DNA from: JAJFFW01 sp038534195
GTDB taxonomy: Bacteria > Pseudomonadota > Alphaproteobacteria > Caulobacterales > Parvularculaceae
DNA length: 64,000 nt
Direction of reading: 5' to 3'
NCBI GenBank assembly: GCA_038534195.1
Contig: JBCAXE010000017.1
Location: forward strand, 5,452-69,451
In this document: piece after piece, positions 16,607 through 26,411 of the stretch
Layout of the letters: each line of letters opens with the position of its first letter
Numbering within the stretch: position 1 is the first letter of the stretch
Notes under the pieces: model-generated
Seen by the model: the letters and a program-made list of their open reading frames with translations, nothing else
Databases searched by the model: none
Told to the model about the DNA's origin: nothing
Translations under genes and position numbers: made by a program

Positions 16607-18123
16607 ACGCGGAACCGAAAGCATCAGCGCCATTGAAAATCGCAATCGCCGGCGGCGGCACCGCCGGATGGATGGCCGCCAATCTGATGGCGCACCGGTG
16701 GCGGGACCGGCCCATCGAGATCACGGTTATTGAATCGCCAGATATCGGCATTATCGGCGTCGGCGAAGGATCAACACCGCAGCTCAAAGCATTCTTCACC
16801 GGGCTTGGCATTGATGAAGCCGACTGGATGCCGGCCTGCAACGCGACCTACAAAAACGGGATCAGCTTTTACGGTTGGTCGGACAGGGAAAATTGCGCGG
16901 GATATTTTCACCCATTCCCTGCGCCGATCGATACGCACACCGCGCCGGCCTTTTACTTTCACAGCCACTTCCGCCGACTCGGTTTTGACCTTGAGGCGCA
17001 CCCGGATCGTTTCTTTTTATCGGCGGCGCTCGCCCGCAAAAAGCTTGCGCCGATCCCCAATCAAAATTTCCCCTTTGAGATGGCCTATGGCTATCATTTC
17101 GACGCTTATCTTGTCGGCGCCTTTCTGCGCGATCACGCCAAGGCGCAGGGCGTCGTTCATCTGGAAGCGAAGATTACGCATGTGGATGTGGATGAGACAG
17201 GCGCGATCAGCGCGCTGCGGCTCGACGATGACCGCCGGTTTGATGCGGACTTCTTTGTGGACGCCACCGGCTTTCGCTCGCTCCTCCTGCAGGGCGCTAT
17301 GGACGTCAAATTTATGAGCTTTGCAAAAAACCTCTTCGCCGATTCCGCTGTGGTCATGCCGACGCCTTCTGATCCGGACGGTCTCGCCTCCCAGACGACG
17401 GCGACAGCGCTGAAAAACGGCTGGGTCTGGAATATTCCGCTCACGAACCGCACCGGCAATGGATATGTCTATAGCAGCAGCTATTGCTCTGAGGATGAGG
17501 CGGAGGCGGAGCTGCGCGCTCATCTGGGGTTGGAAGACAGCGACGTCGAGGTGCGCCAGCTCAAAATGAAAGTGGGCCAGGTTGAAAAACACTGGTCGAA
17601 AAATTGCCTTGCCGTGGGCCTGTCGCAAGGCTTCATCGAGCCGCTGGAGGCGACCGCCCTCCACCTTGTTCAAGCGACGGTGGAGCAATTCATCGCCGCG
17701 TTTGAACAAGGCGGCTTCACGGCGCAAAACGAAGACGCGTTCAATCGGGATATTTCAGCGCGCTTTGAAGGCGTGCGCGATTATATCGTCTGCCATTACC
17801 GTGCGAACCTCAGAATTGATACTGACTATTGGCGCGACAACGCCGCCAACGATCATCTTTCCGAGTCACTCCAGCGCATCTTCGAATGCTGGTTCTCGCA
17901 AGGGGACCTGAAACAGGAGATCGCAAATCAGGACATTGCGAAATATTATTCGCTGACCTCATGGATTTGCCTGCTCGGGGGCTACGGCAATTATCCATCC
18001 CCGCAATCGCTTAAACCGCCGCAAGCCGATTTGCAGCGGTTCGACCTCGCGGTGATTGATGATTTTGTGGAACGATGCGCGCTGAATTTCCGCGATCATC
18101 GCGCGGTCCTCGACGCCGCGTAA
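16603..18123 (+). CDS. Flavin-dependent halogenase family protein 1 ('tryptophan halogenase')
   Basis: 506 aa from the ATG at 16603, which overlaps the upstream stop. FAD-binding GGGTAGW at residues 17-23; GVGEGSTPQ (52-60); lysine K84 in ATYKNGISF, at the place of the catalytic lysine of PrnA; the halogenase-specific WxWxIP as WVWNIP (274-279); and E346 in GFIEPLEAT, matching the PrnA glutamate. All catalytic hallmarks of flavin-dependent halogenases are therefore present. A reduced-flavin supply enzyme is not encoded nearby. The substrate is unknown; tryptophan halogenation should not be assumed for family members inside carbohydrate loci. Probably co-transcribed with the DUF6445-type and GH13 genes. 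Confidence 0.88.
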   Translation: MNAEPKASAPLKIAIAGGGTAGWMAANLMAHRWRDRPIEITVIESPDIGIIGVGEGSTPQLKAFFTGLGIDEADWMPACNATYKNGISFYGWSDRENCAGYFHPFPAPIDTHTAPAFYFHSHFRRLGFDLEAHPDRFFLSAALARKKLAPIPNQNFPFEMAYGYHFDAYLVGAFLRDHAKAQGVVHLEAKITHVDVDETGAISALRLDDDRRFDADFFVDATGFRSLLLQGAMDVKFMSFAKNLFADSAVVMPTPSDPDGLASQTTATALKNGWVWNIPLTNRTGNGYVYSSSYCSEDEAEAELRAHLGLEDSDVEVRQLKMKVGQVEKHWSKNCLAVGLSQGFIEPLEATALHLVQATVEQFIAAFEQGGFTAQNEDAFNRDISARFEGVRDYIVCHYRANLRIDTDYWRDNAANDHLSESLQRIFECWFSQGDLKQEIANQDIAKYYSLTSWICLLGGYGNYPSPQSLKPPQADLQRFDLAVIDDFVERCALNFRDHRAVLDAA

Positions 18124-18148
18124 CGGCCCTATGCTTTCAGCCAACGTC

Positions 18149-19645
18149 TTAAGCCGCGCAATTGTCGCGAATGAACGCTTCGTGGGATGGGAGCGTGTCC
18201 ACAGCACGTCCAATAATTGTCTTCAGATCGGCGAAAAACTTTGCAAGGTCCGCCTCGGAGAGTTGATCCGCAGCGGGATGATAGGCCCGCGGTATGATCC
18301 CCTGCCCCACCATTACTTGAACCCAACCGGGCTCAAGGAAAAGTTCGTCCTGCTCCCGGACAACGCGCCCGCTCGCTCGGAAAAGATCGATCTTGTGTTG
18401 CAGCGTTTCAGGGATCGCCATCTCGCGGCATTGTTTCCAAAAGCCGGAGTCTTCGCGCTCATTGGCGTGATAATGAAGGATCAGGAAATCCCGAATGCGC
18501 TCAAACTCAACGCGGGTCTGCGTATTATACGAAGCGATCAACGCCGGGTCGAAAGTCTTGTCCGGGAACATGGAAATCAAGCGACTGATCATCGACTGGA
18601 TGAGATGGATAGACGTGGATTCAAGCGGCTCCATGAAGCCGCTGGCGAGGCCGATCGCCACACAATTCTTGACCCAGACATTTTTGCGCATGCCGGTCTG
18701 AAACCTTAAAAAGCGCGGCTCGGCCTGCGGCGCGCCTTCCAGATTTTCCAGCAAAATCGCCTGGGCTTCATCATCGCTGATGTGATCGCTGCAATAGACA
18801 TGGCCGTTGCCTACGCGGTGTTGCAGCGGAATGCGCCATTGCCACCCGGCCTTGCGCGCCGTCGCCTGCGTATACGGACGGAAGGTGTCGCCATGGGCGC
18901 AAGGGACCGCCACCGCCCGGTCGCACGGCAGCCAGTGCGTCCAATCTTCATAGCCCGCCTGTAGCGCGCCTTCGATCAAAAGCCCGCGAAAGCCCGAACA
19001 ATCGATAAAAAGATCGGCTTCCAACGCGCCGCCGTCCTCAAGCTGAACCGAGCGAATGGCGCCCGTATCGCCATCAAGCGCCACATCGACGACTTTGCCT
19101 TCTTTGCGCGTCACCCCGCGCTTTTCGGCGAAAGCACGCAAAAATTGAGCGTAAAGCCCCGCGTCGAAATGGAAGGCGTATCTGACGCCGGTGAGGTTCG
19201 ACGATCCGATGCGATCCAGACGCTGGAAGCGGTTTTTCATCGCCGCTTCAGTATTGATCGAGTAGGCCCATAACGATGTGTCGTCGCCGGCGGCCTGCGC
19301 GCGCAGCCAGTAATGGTGAAACGGTGAGAAGCCAAGGGGCATGCCGATGTCACCGAACGCATGCAAATAAGATTCCCCGGCGCGGCGCCACCCGTTGAAT
19401 TGAATGCCGAGTTTGAAACTCGCCTGTGTCTTCCGGATAAAGACGTTTTCATCAACGCCCAGGAAGCGGTTGATATGGTGGATTTGCGGGATCGTGGCTT
19501 CGCCGACGCCGACCGTGCCGATCGCTTCGGATTCCACAAGTGTGATCTCGATCGAACGGCCGAACGCTTTCGACAGAACCGCCGCCGCCATCCAACCGGC
19601 GGAACCGCCGCCCACAATCAGAACCGACCGAATTGCCGTCGCCAT
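18149..19645 (-). CDS. Flavin-dependent halogenase family protein 2 ('tryptophan halogenase')
   Basis: 498 aa, paralogous to the protein convergent with it. FAD loop GGGSAGW (12-18); GVGEATIPQ; lysine K78 in SFKLGIQFNGW; WQWRIP (268-273) as the WxWxIP motif; E339 in GFMEPLEST. It carries HHYWLRA and the C-terminal LEPGWVQVMVGQGIIPRAYH that are usual in proteobacterial members of this group. It lies downstream of and in the same direction as the TonB-dependent receptor, but a strong terminator separates them, so it probably has its own promoter in the ~60-nt gap or depends on readthrough. Substrate unknown. Confidence 0.88.
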   Translation of the reverse strand: MATAIRSVLIVGGGSAGWMAAAVLSKAFGRSIEITLVESEAIGTVGVGEATIPQIHHINRFLGVDENVFIRKTQASFKLGIQFNGWRRAGESYLHAFGDIGMPLGFSPFHHYWLRAQAAGDDTSLWAYSINTEAAMKNRFQRLDRIGSSNLTGVRYAFHFDAGLYAQFLRAFAEKRGVTRKEGKVVDVALDGDTGAIRSVQLEDGGALEADLFIDCSGFRGLLIEGALQAGYEDWTHWLPCDRAVAVPCAHGDTFRPYTQATARKAGWQWRIPLQHRVGNGHVYCSDHISDDEAQAILLENLEGAPQAEPRFLRFQTGMRKNVWVKNCVAIGLASGFMEPLESTSIHLIQSMISRLISMFPDKTFDPALIASYNTQTRVEFERIRDFLILHYHANEREDSGFWKQCREMAIPETLQHKIDLFRASGRVVREQDELFLEPGWVQVMVGQGIIPRAYHPAADQLSEADLAKFFADLKTIIGRAVDTLPSHEAFIRDNCAA

Positions 19646-19701
19646 GCCCTATGAACCTTTCCGCACTAGCATGCTTAAATCGAACCAGCGCATCAAGACG
19701 C

Positions 19702-19735
19702 AAAAAGCCCTGCCGACAATGAAGATCGGCAGGGC
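19702..19735 (-). terminator. Rho-independent terminator of the TonB receptor gene
   Basis: A perfect 10-bp stem, GCCCTGCCGA with TCGGCAGGGC, around a 9-nt loop, followed on the minus strand by TTTTT. It sits 27 nt past the receptor stop codon. Confidence 0.9.
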
Positions 19736-19761
19736 CTAAACGCGCCCGGGAGGAAGCGTGT

Positions 19762-22575
19762 TTAGAAGCTGTAGGACGCCCCGATCAGGAACGTGCGTCC
19801 AAACCGCTGATCGTCGATGATTTGAATTTCATCCGCGTCGTTGAACGTCCGGAAATTCTCGTCGGTGAGGTTCAGCCCCTGAACGGTGACACGAACCCCC
19901 TCAAGCGGTCCCTGTTGGAAGGCATACCCGACCTGGGCGTCAATAATCGACTCAGAACCGGACTGGCGAATGACGCGGGTCGCGGAGATGCCCGACACTT
20001 CCGCCAAGAAACTCGACCGGAACCGGTGGCTGACGCGCGCTTCAAACCCGCCTGTCTCGTAGAAGAGCGTCGAGTTGACGACCCATTCCGAGAGACCGGG
20101 GATAGGGAATGCTACAGTTGTATCATCGCCGAAAGCACCGCTGTTCGAGATCAATTCGACTTCGCTATCGACCCATGACGGGCTTGTTATCAAACCGAAT
20201 CCGCTAAGTGAATCTGAAATGAGATCACCCCCGAGGGACAGTGTAAGTTCGACACCCGCAATGCGGCCGTCACCATCATTTGTCGGCCCGCTGAATGGTC
20301 CGAAGGTGGTGCCCAATTGAGCCCGTTCCGCGGGTGTCAGTTCTGCATCTGCAAAGTCAGCAAAGTCGACCAAGAAGCCGTCGCTCGGGTTCACAAAGTC
20401 TTCGATGTCTTTGTAGTAACCTGCAAGCGCAATGTAGCTCGACCCGCCGAAATAGTGCTCAAGCGAAATATCGAATTGGTTGGCGAGGTACGGACGCAGT
20501 CGCGGATTTCCGCCGCTCGCACTGAAAACAAATGCGTTATTGGCGGGGTCAGCAGCAATCTCGTCCAACGTCGCATCAAGTCGCGCCGTTCGGTTAACGC
20601 TCAACGAGACACTAGCGTTCAACTGATCAAGTCTTGCACGCGCAATAGAACGTGAGGCGCCGAGACGTAAGAATGTGTCGTCGCCAAGTTCGAAGATTAA
20701 GTTCGCGCTCGGCAAGAATTGCGTGTAGCTGATGCCGTCCGTGACAGGGATGAATCCGGAGTCAAGGACGCCCGAAGTCGCCCCGCCTGGACTGACGCGC
20801 GAGCCCTCGGAGACTTGATCCGTATGCACTACCTGCAGACCAATGTTCCCCGTAAGAGGAACAGAGCCAACATCACCGTTTAGATTGAAGCGCACCCAAC
20901 CGGTGAGCACGTCTTCGCTAACAATCCAGTCTTGCGGTGTGCTAAATGACGATAGCGCAACCGATACAGGCACATAGAAATTATCTACGAGCGCGCGAGT
21001 GTCGTAAGCAACCTGCGGTCCAAACCCGAGGAAATCGGCGCCCGTGAAGTTTTCCAGGAGATCAGCAGGAAGCGGCGCCGTCGTAACCGCGCCGTCCGAA
21101 ATCAAGACAGGACCACCCGGAAGCGTCAAGAATTGCTGGAGAATCTGACGCTCTTTCTCGCGCATCGCCCAGTCGAAGCCAACTTCCACATTGTCAACAA
21201 GGCCAAATTCCAAATCGCGATCAACAGCTGCCTTCAAGTGCCACAATTGATCATCGGTGTCTGGCGCATTGATGAAGCCCGCCTGCACCACGTCACTGCC
21301 GCCGCCCCAACCGAGCGGATCAGTCAGCACGAGGAGGGATGGATCAGAGTAATCTAATTGCGAGGTGAATGATGGCCGCTCTCCGGGCTGCTGGGTGAAA
21401 GTGATAATGTCGGCGACGCCGCCGTCCGAGCCAAAACCTGTGCCGGAGTACGATTCAATCAAACGATCGCGGCGGGTAGCGCGTGAGAAGCTGATATCGA
21501 GCTCTACGCCCCAAGTGTCGCTATCAAATTTTCCGTTCCAGCCTGCGGAGAACAATTCAGCGCGCCGCTCATTAAAGTCGTTGCGAACAACGCCGCGGAC
21601 ATTCTCGAATGAACCCGCAGTCGCGAATCCGTCTTGAGTCGACGTTACTGGCCCATTAACCACGCCGAATCCGCCGCCAAATCCGAGCGGGAATTCAATA
21701 CCGCGTACTGGCTGGTCCTCAGAAAAGTCCGTGTAGAAGATATCAATCGCCGACGAAAACTGATCGTCCGGCTCATACTCAAGCGTGAAGAACCCGCCGA
21801 CACGATCCAATTCGTTCGAAGCGCCAAAACGGCCGTTCGCACCGCCGATAAGCAGCGGATCGGCGTCCGTTCCCGCACCAGCATAGCCCCAAGCGTTAAA
21901 CTGTTGGAGCTGTTGCGGGGATTGTTGGTATGCGAGGCCCACCGCAACGCCCAGCGTATCATCGGCGAATTGATCAATGATCGTCCCCGTAACGCGGAAC
22001 CCCTGATTGCTAGCGTCAGGGTTTAGCGCTTCTTGGCCATTGAATTCATAGCGACCGCTAAAGGAAACGACACGGTCGGACTTATCGAGCGGACGGACAG
22101 TGCGCAAATCGACGGTGCCAGCGAAGGCCTGGCCGATCAATCCGGCATATGGCGTCTTGTAGACGACCGCTGATCCCAGAAGTTCCGCTGGGTACTGATC
22201 GAACTCTACGCCGCGGTTGTCGTTGGTCGTGACTTGCTCACGTCCGTTCAACAACGCCGTTGAGAAATCAGGACCAAGACCGCGGATCGAAAGAACGCTT
22301 GAACGACCATTGAGACGCTGCGTCGCAATACCCGGCAAACGGCCGAGCGATTCAGCGATCGAGACATCAGGCAGTTTACCGATGTCTTCGGCCGAGACCG
22401 CTTCAACGATCGACTTCTCGTTCTTCTTTGTCGCAACTGAGTTTTCCAGAGAGCTGCGGAAGCCCTGAACGATAATTTCGTCAGTCGGCTCTTCATCCTG
22501 AGCGAAGGCGGTGGGCGCGAAGGCGATGCTTGATGCGCAGCCGAGTAACACGCTGCGAAGCGTCAGTCTGGTCAT
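19762..22575 (-). CDS. TonB-dependent receptor, probable maltodextrin importer (MalA-like)
   Basis: About 937 aa from the ATG at 22575, chosen for GGGAGGGG upstream and a good signal peptide (LTLRSVLLGCASSIAFAPTA ... FAQDEE). Next comes the TonB-box-like DEIIVQGF, a plug domain (SIVEAVSAEDIGKLPDVSIA, then LSIRGLGPDFSTALLNGRE) and a long beta-barrel ending in the terminal phenylalanine GASYSF used for outer-membrane assembly. The plug and early barrel match the large alphaproteobacterial carbohydrate receptors exemplified by Caulobacter MalA. Context of four alpha-glucan hydrolases, LacI and MFS supports maltodextrin as ligand. A candidate operator lies 46-69 nt upstream, and a terminator follows. 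Confidence 0.9.
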   Translation of the reverse strand: MTRLTLRSVLLGCASSIAFAPTAFAQDEEPTDEIIVQGFRSSLENSVATKKNEKSIVEAVSAEDIGKLPDVSIAESLGRLPGIATQRLNGRSSVLSIRGLGPDFSTALLNGREQVTTNDNRGVEFDQYPAELLGSAVVYKTPYAGLIGQAFAGTVDLRTVRPLDKSDRVVSFSGRYEFNGQEALNPDASNQGFRVTGTIIDQFADDTLGVAVGLAYQQSPQQLQQFNAWGYAGAGTDADPLLIGGANGRFGASNELDRVGGFFTLEYEPDDQFSSAIDIFYTDFSEDQPVRGIEFPLGFGGGFGVVNGPVTSTQDGFATAGSFENVRGVVRNDFNERRAELFSAGWNGKFDSDTWGVELDISFSRATRRDRLIESYSGTGFGSDGGVADIITFTQQPGERPSFTSQLDYSDPSLLVLTDPLGWGGGSDVVQAGFINAPDTDDQLWHLKAAVDRDLEFGLVDNVEVGFDWAMREKERQILQQFLTLPGGPVLISDGAVTTAPLPADLLENFTGADFLGFGPQVAYDTRALVDNFYVPVSVALSSFSTPQDWIVSEDVLTGWVRFNLNGDVGSVPLTGNIGLQVVHTDQVSEGSRVSPGGATSGVLDSGFIPVTDGISYTQFLPSANLIFELGDDTFLRLGASRSIARARLDQLNASVSLSVNRTARLDATLDEIAADPANNAFVFSASGGNPRLRPYLANQFDISLEHYFGGSSYIALAGYYKDIEDFVNPSDGFLVDFADFADAELTPAERAQLGTTFGPFSGPTNDGDGRIAGVELTLSLGGDLISDSLSGFGLITSPSWVDSEVELISNSGAFGDDTTVAFPIPGLSEWVVNSTLFYETGGFEARVSHRFRSSFLAEVSGISATRVIRQSGSESIIDAQVGYAFQQGPLEGVRVTVQGLNLTDENFRTFNDADEIQIIDDQRFGRTFLIGASYSF

Positions 22576-22620
22576 TGTACCCCTCCCTAATGGGTCAAAC
22601 ATGTTTTTGTGATGCGGTTA

Positions 22621-22644
22621 TGCAAGATTTGACAATTTTGTGCA
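22621..22644. promoter_or_regulatory. Candidate LacI-family operator before the TonB receptor
   Basis: TGCAAGATTTGACAATTTTG followed by TGCA aligns with the 24-nt element at 14321-14344 at 18 of 24 positions by eye. On the minus strand it reads TGTCA-AATC-TTGCA, the half-site pattern with one mismatch. It sits 46-69 nt upstream of the receptor start, where an operator would overlap the promoter. Confidence 0.5.
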
Positions 22645-22795
22645 ATGACCAAAACGCCTCACCTTGTTTTTCAGGGGTTTTGTCGATTGGCGCACGCAAT
22701 CAAAAACTCCAGTGAAACTTTAATACATTGTTTTATTTAAATTTATTCTCCCCCTACCACCGCAACGCAGGTTGCAATCGCGCAACAGTCAAAAA

Positions 22796-22819
22796 TGTAA
22801 TTTCTTGCAATTTTTTACG
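22796..22819. promoter_or_regulatory. Candidate LacI-family operator before the second amylase operon
   Basis: TGTAA-TTTC-TTGCA (22796-22809), then ATTTTTTACG. The 15 nt at 22805-22819 are identical to 14330-14344. A further inverted repeat GTTGC-N6-GCAAC is at 22771-22786. It lies 70-93 nt before the start at 22889. The rest of the 286-nt receptor/amylase gap holds A/T-rich promoter-like DNA (around 22720-22745) and nothing else I can name. Confidence 0.55.
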
Positions 22820-22888
22820 CCCTCTGGCAGAAAGCCGCAACAAAGAGGAACATCCGCCAAACAAGAATATTGACGAGGGACCGGAAGA

Positions 22889-24769
22889 ATGTCTTGGAGC
22901 CGAAGCCAAATAGCGGGGGGTCTCATCGCTCTCGCCGCATGCGTTTCAGGGGCGCAGGCCGCCGCTGAAAAACCCGATACGGATTATCTGCAGCGCCCGC
23001 CGGAAGATGAAGTCATCTACTTCGTCCTGCCGGACCGTTTTGAAAATGGGGACACGGGGAATGACCGCGGCGGCTTCGAAGGCGACCGCCTCACCCACGG
23101 GTTCGATCCCACCCATAAAGGCTTTTTCAACGGCGGCGATTTGAAGGGGCTTACAAAGCGGCTCGATTATATCGAAAAGCTCGGCGCCACAGCGATCTGG
23201 CTCGGACCCATTTACAAAAATAAACCTGTTCAGGGCGGGCCCGGCGAAGAGTCCGCCGGCTATCACGGCTACTGGATCACGGATTTCACCCGCGTCGATC
23301 CGCATTTCGGCACAAACGAGGACTTAAAGACCTTCGTCGACGCCGCTCATGCGCGCGGGATAAAGATCTATCTCGACATCATCACCAATCATACCGCAGA
23401 CGTCATCGCCTATCGCGAATGTCACGATACGGCGCAATCGAACAGCGGCGATAAAAGCGAGGGCTGCGCATACCGGTCGAAATCCGATTATCCGTACGCC
23501 ACCCGCGGCGATGCGGACGGCGAGAAAATCAATGCCGGCTTTATGGGCGACCAGCCTTCTTTTCAGACACCTGAAAATTTCTCAAAACTGACGCGCGCCG
23601 ACTATGCTTATACGCCTTTCGTCTCTGAGGCCGAAAAAGACATTAAAGTCCCGGCCTGGCTCAACGATCCGATCTACTACCACAATCGCGGCGATAGCTT
23701 CTGGATCGGCGAGAGCTCGCGCTATGGCGACTTCGCCGGGCTTGACGATCTGCTGACGGAACATCCACGCGTCCTTGACGGCATGATCGAGATTTTTGGA
23801 AACTGGATCGAAGAATACAAAATCGACGGGTTCCGGATCGATACGGCCAAACATGTCTCCTCCGAATTCTGGGGACCGTTCACAAAGGCGATGCTGGAGA
23901 GAGCAGAAGCCGCGGGCATTCCGAACTTCTATATTTTCGGCGAAGCCTACGAGCCGGACGCCGGCAGGCTGGCGCGGTTCACCCGTGTCGACGGTTTCCC
24001 CACGGTGCTTGATTTCGCGTTTCAATCGGCGGTCACGCGGGTCGTCGCCAAAGGCGAGCCGGCGCAAACATTCGCCGATCTCTTTTACGCCGACGCACTT
24101 CATGAGGGCGGCGAAGCGACCGCGCGTAAACTGCCCGTCTTTATCGGCAATCACGACATGGGCCGGTTCGCCATGTTTGTGCGCCAGGAAAATCCGGACC
24201 TCACAAACGCGCAAATTTTCGAGCGGGTCCGCCTCGCCCACGCCATGATGTTTTTCCTGCGCGGCGCGCCGGTGATCTATTATGGCGACGAACAGGGCTT
24301 TAACGGCGACGGCAACGATCAGGCCTCGCGCGAGACGATGTTTCCGAGCCGGGTCGAAAGCTACAATGACAATGATCTGATCGGCTCGTCGGCGACGACG
24401 GCCGATGAAAATTTCGACACCAAGCATCCGCTCTTTAAAGCAATTGCGAAAATGGCGTCGCTCTACCACGACCATCCCCCTTTGCGCCGCGGCGCGCAGA
24501 CAATCCGAAAGGCCGACCATGATAGCGGCTTTCTCGCCGTATCGCGTAGCGGCGAAAAAGGCGGCGAATATTTGATCGCTTTTAACGCTTCCGACACGGA
24601 CCGATCCGAAAATATCGATGTTGATCCGCGCTCGACCTCATGGAAAAAAGTCGCCGGGTCGTGCGCGCGCCGGGCCGCCGCCACGGGCAATGTTCGCGTC
24701 ACCGTTCCCGCCTGGGGATATGTGATCTGCAAATCGAATGAATGGGACGTAGCGAATGACCGCTTTTGA
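22889..24769 (+). CDS. Secreted GH13 alpha-amylase / maltodextrin hydrolase
   Basis: 626 aa with a signal peptide (IAGGLIALAACVSGAQAAAE). GH13 regions: I DIITNHTAD, II GFRIDTAKH (nucleophile Asp), III IFGEAYEP (acid/base Glu), IV FIGNHDMGRF. An insertion between regions I and II contains CHDTAQSNSGDKSEGC, a possible disulphide pair, and YHNRGDSFW. The C-terminal domain ends in WGYVICKSNEWD. The signal sequence places it in the periplasm or outside. Its last 14 nt overlap the next GH13 gene, so both form an operon behind a candidate LacI operator. Confidence 0.9.
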   Translation: MSWSRSQIAGGLIALAACVSGAQAAAEKPDTDYLQRPPEDEVIYFVLPDRFENGDTGNDRGGFEGDRLTHGFDPTHKGFFNGGDLKGLTKRLDYIEKLGATAIWLGPIYKNKPVQGGPGEESAGYHGYWITDFTRVDPHFGTNEDLKTFVDAAHARGIKIYLDIITNHTADVIAYRECHDTAQSNSGDKSEGCAYRSKSDYPYATRGDADGEKINAGFMGDQPSFQTPENFSKLTRADYAYTPFVSEAEKDIKVPAWLNDPIYYHNRGDSFWIGESSRYGDFAGLDDLLTEHPRVLDGMIEIFGNWIEEYKIDGFRIDTAKHVSSEFWGPFTKAMLERAEAAGIPNFYIFGEAYEPDAGRLARFTRVDGFPTVLDFAFQSAVTRVVAKGEPAQTFADLFYADALHEGGEATARKLPVFIGNHDMGRFAMFVRQENPDLTNAQIFERVRLAHAMMFFLRGAPVIYYGDEQGFNGDGNDQASRETMFPSRVESYNDNDLIGSSATTADENFDTKHPLFKAIAKMASLYHDHPPLRRGAQTIRKADHDSGFLAVSRSGEKGGEYLIAFNASDTDRSENIDVDPRSTSWKKVAGSCARRAAATGNVRVTVPAWGYVICKSNEWDVANDRF

Positions 24770-26411
24770 CCACGCCGATGACCGCCTCGCCCCGCGCGCA
24801 GCAGACGCATCCCCCTGGTGGCGCGGCGCTGTCATCTATCAGATTTACCCGCGCAGCTTTCTCGATTCCAACGGCGACGGTATCGGCGATCTTCCCGGCG
24901 CTATCGAGGGTCTCGACCATGTGGCGAGCCTTGGCGTGGACGCGGTCTGGCTCTCGCCGTTCTTCACCTCGCCCATGCGCGACTTCGGCTATGATGTGGC
25001 GGACTATTGCGATGTGGATCCGATTTTCGGAACCCTCGCCGACTTCGACGCATTGATTGAGAAGGCGCATGCGCTGGGCCTTAAAGTCATTATCGACCAG
25101 GTCTATTCGCATACGTCCGATCAACATCCCTGGTTTGAAGAGAGCCGCAAGGACCGTACAAATCCAAAAGCGGACTGGTATGTGTGGTCTGACCCTAAGC
25201 CGGACGGGTCGCCGCCGAATAACTGGCAGTCGGTCTTCGGCGGCGGGTCGTGGGAATGGGACAGCCGCCGCCAGCAATATTATCTCCACAATTTCCTGAG
25301 CAGCCAGCCTGACCTGAACGTCCACAATAGCGAGGTACAGGACGCCCTTCTGAGTGTCGCCAAATTCTGGCTTGATCGCGGCGTCGACGGCTTCCGGCTC
25401 GATGCGATTAATTTCGCCATGCATGACCCGCAAATGCGGGATAATCCGCCGGCGCCCGACGACGGCAAAACCCGCACGCGCCCCTTCGATTTCCAGACGC
25501 ACAAATACAACCAGTCGCATCCGGATATCGCCTCGTTTCTGGAAAGAATTCGCGCCCTTACCGATCAATATCACGACATCTTCACAGTCGCTGAAGTCGG
25601 TGGACCAAACCCGCTCGCGGAAATGAAAGCGTTCACCGCCGATCAAAAACATCTGAATTCCGCTTACAATTTCGCCTTTCTCTATGCTGAGCAATTATCG
25701 AACGATCTGATCAGGCAGTCGATCACCGAGTGGCCTGGCGCGGAGGGCGAAGGGTGGCCGTCCTGGGCGTTTTCAAACCATGACGCGCCGCGCGCGATCA
25801 GCCGTTGGGCCGCGCCCGGCGACACGGAGCAGGCGTCGAAATTCTACGCCATGTTGTTGCTGGCGTTCCGCGGCAACGCCTTCCTTTACCAGGGCGAGGA
25901 ATTGGGCCTTCCGCAGGCGCATGTGCCGTTCGAATTGTTGCAGGACCCCGAAGCGATCACGAACTGGCCTCTGACGCTTGGCCGCGACGGCGCGCGCACG
26001 CCCATGCCGTGGCGGGCGGCAAGTGAGACGGCGGGGTTCACCTCCGGCGCTCCATGGTTACCGATCGACGCTGATCATGTGACCCGCTCGGTGGAGACGC
26101 AAAACGCGGACCCGGAATCCATCTTACGTTTCATGCGCACACTGATTGGTGTCAGACATGGCAGCTCAGCGTTGCGTTGGGGCGACATCGCCTTTGTGGA
26201 AGAAGCGGACGGCCTGCTCGCCTTTTATCGCAAGTCCGACGATGAAGAAGCCCTCTGCGTCTTCAATACCACAAGCGATAAAAGAAAATGGCGGCCATTG
26301 AGCGAAAAGCGATTTGAAAAAGCGCTTTGTGTCGGCCCCGATTGCAAAGGCGACGGCGCGCCTGAAACGCTGGGACCGCTTTCCGGATATATCGCGCTCC
26401 GGAAACTTTAA
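24756..26411 (+). CDS. GH13 alpha-glucosidase (oligo-1,6-glucosidase/AglA type)
   Basis: 551 aa without signal peptide, so cytoplasmic. Starts with WWRGAVIYQIYPRSFLDSNG, GDGIGDLPG, typical of GH13 alpha-glucosidases. Region I DQVYSHTS, II GFRLDAINFA (nucleophile Asp), III VAEVGG (Glu), IV FSNHDAPRA. The QGEELGLP and RDGARTPMPW motifs near the end are also characteristic. It likely splits maltose and short maltodextrins delivered by the MFS permease into glucose. Its start lies within the upstream amylase gene and its stop overlaps the LacI gene by 4 nt tail to tail. Confidence 0.92.
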   Translation: MTAFDHADDRLAPRAADASPWWRGAVIYQIYPRSFLDSNGDGIGDLPGAIEGLDHVASLGVDAVWLSPFFTSPMRDFGYDVADYCDVDPIFGTLADFDALIEKAHALGLKVIIDQVYSHTSDQHPWFEESRKDRTNPKADWYVWSDPKPDGSPPNNWQSVFGGGSWEWDSRRQQYYLHNFLSSQPDLNVHNSEVQDALLSVAKFWLDRGVDGFRLDAINFAMHDPQMRDNPPAPDDGKTRTRPFDFQTHKYNQSHPDIASFLERIRALTDQYHDIFTVAEVGGPNPLAEMKAFTADQKHLNSAYNFAFLYAEQLSNDLIRQSITEWPGAEGEGWPSWAFSNHDAPRAISRWAAPGDTEQASKFYAMLLLAFRGNAFLYQGEELGLPQAHVPFELLQDPEAITNWPLTLGRDGARTPMPWRAASETAGFTSGAPWLPIDADHVTRSVETQNADPESILRFMRTLIGVRHGSSALRWGDIAFVEEADGLLAFYRKSDDEEALCVFNTTSDKRKWRPLSEKRFEKALCVGPDCKGDGAPETLGPLSGYIALRKL

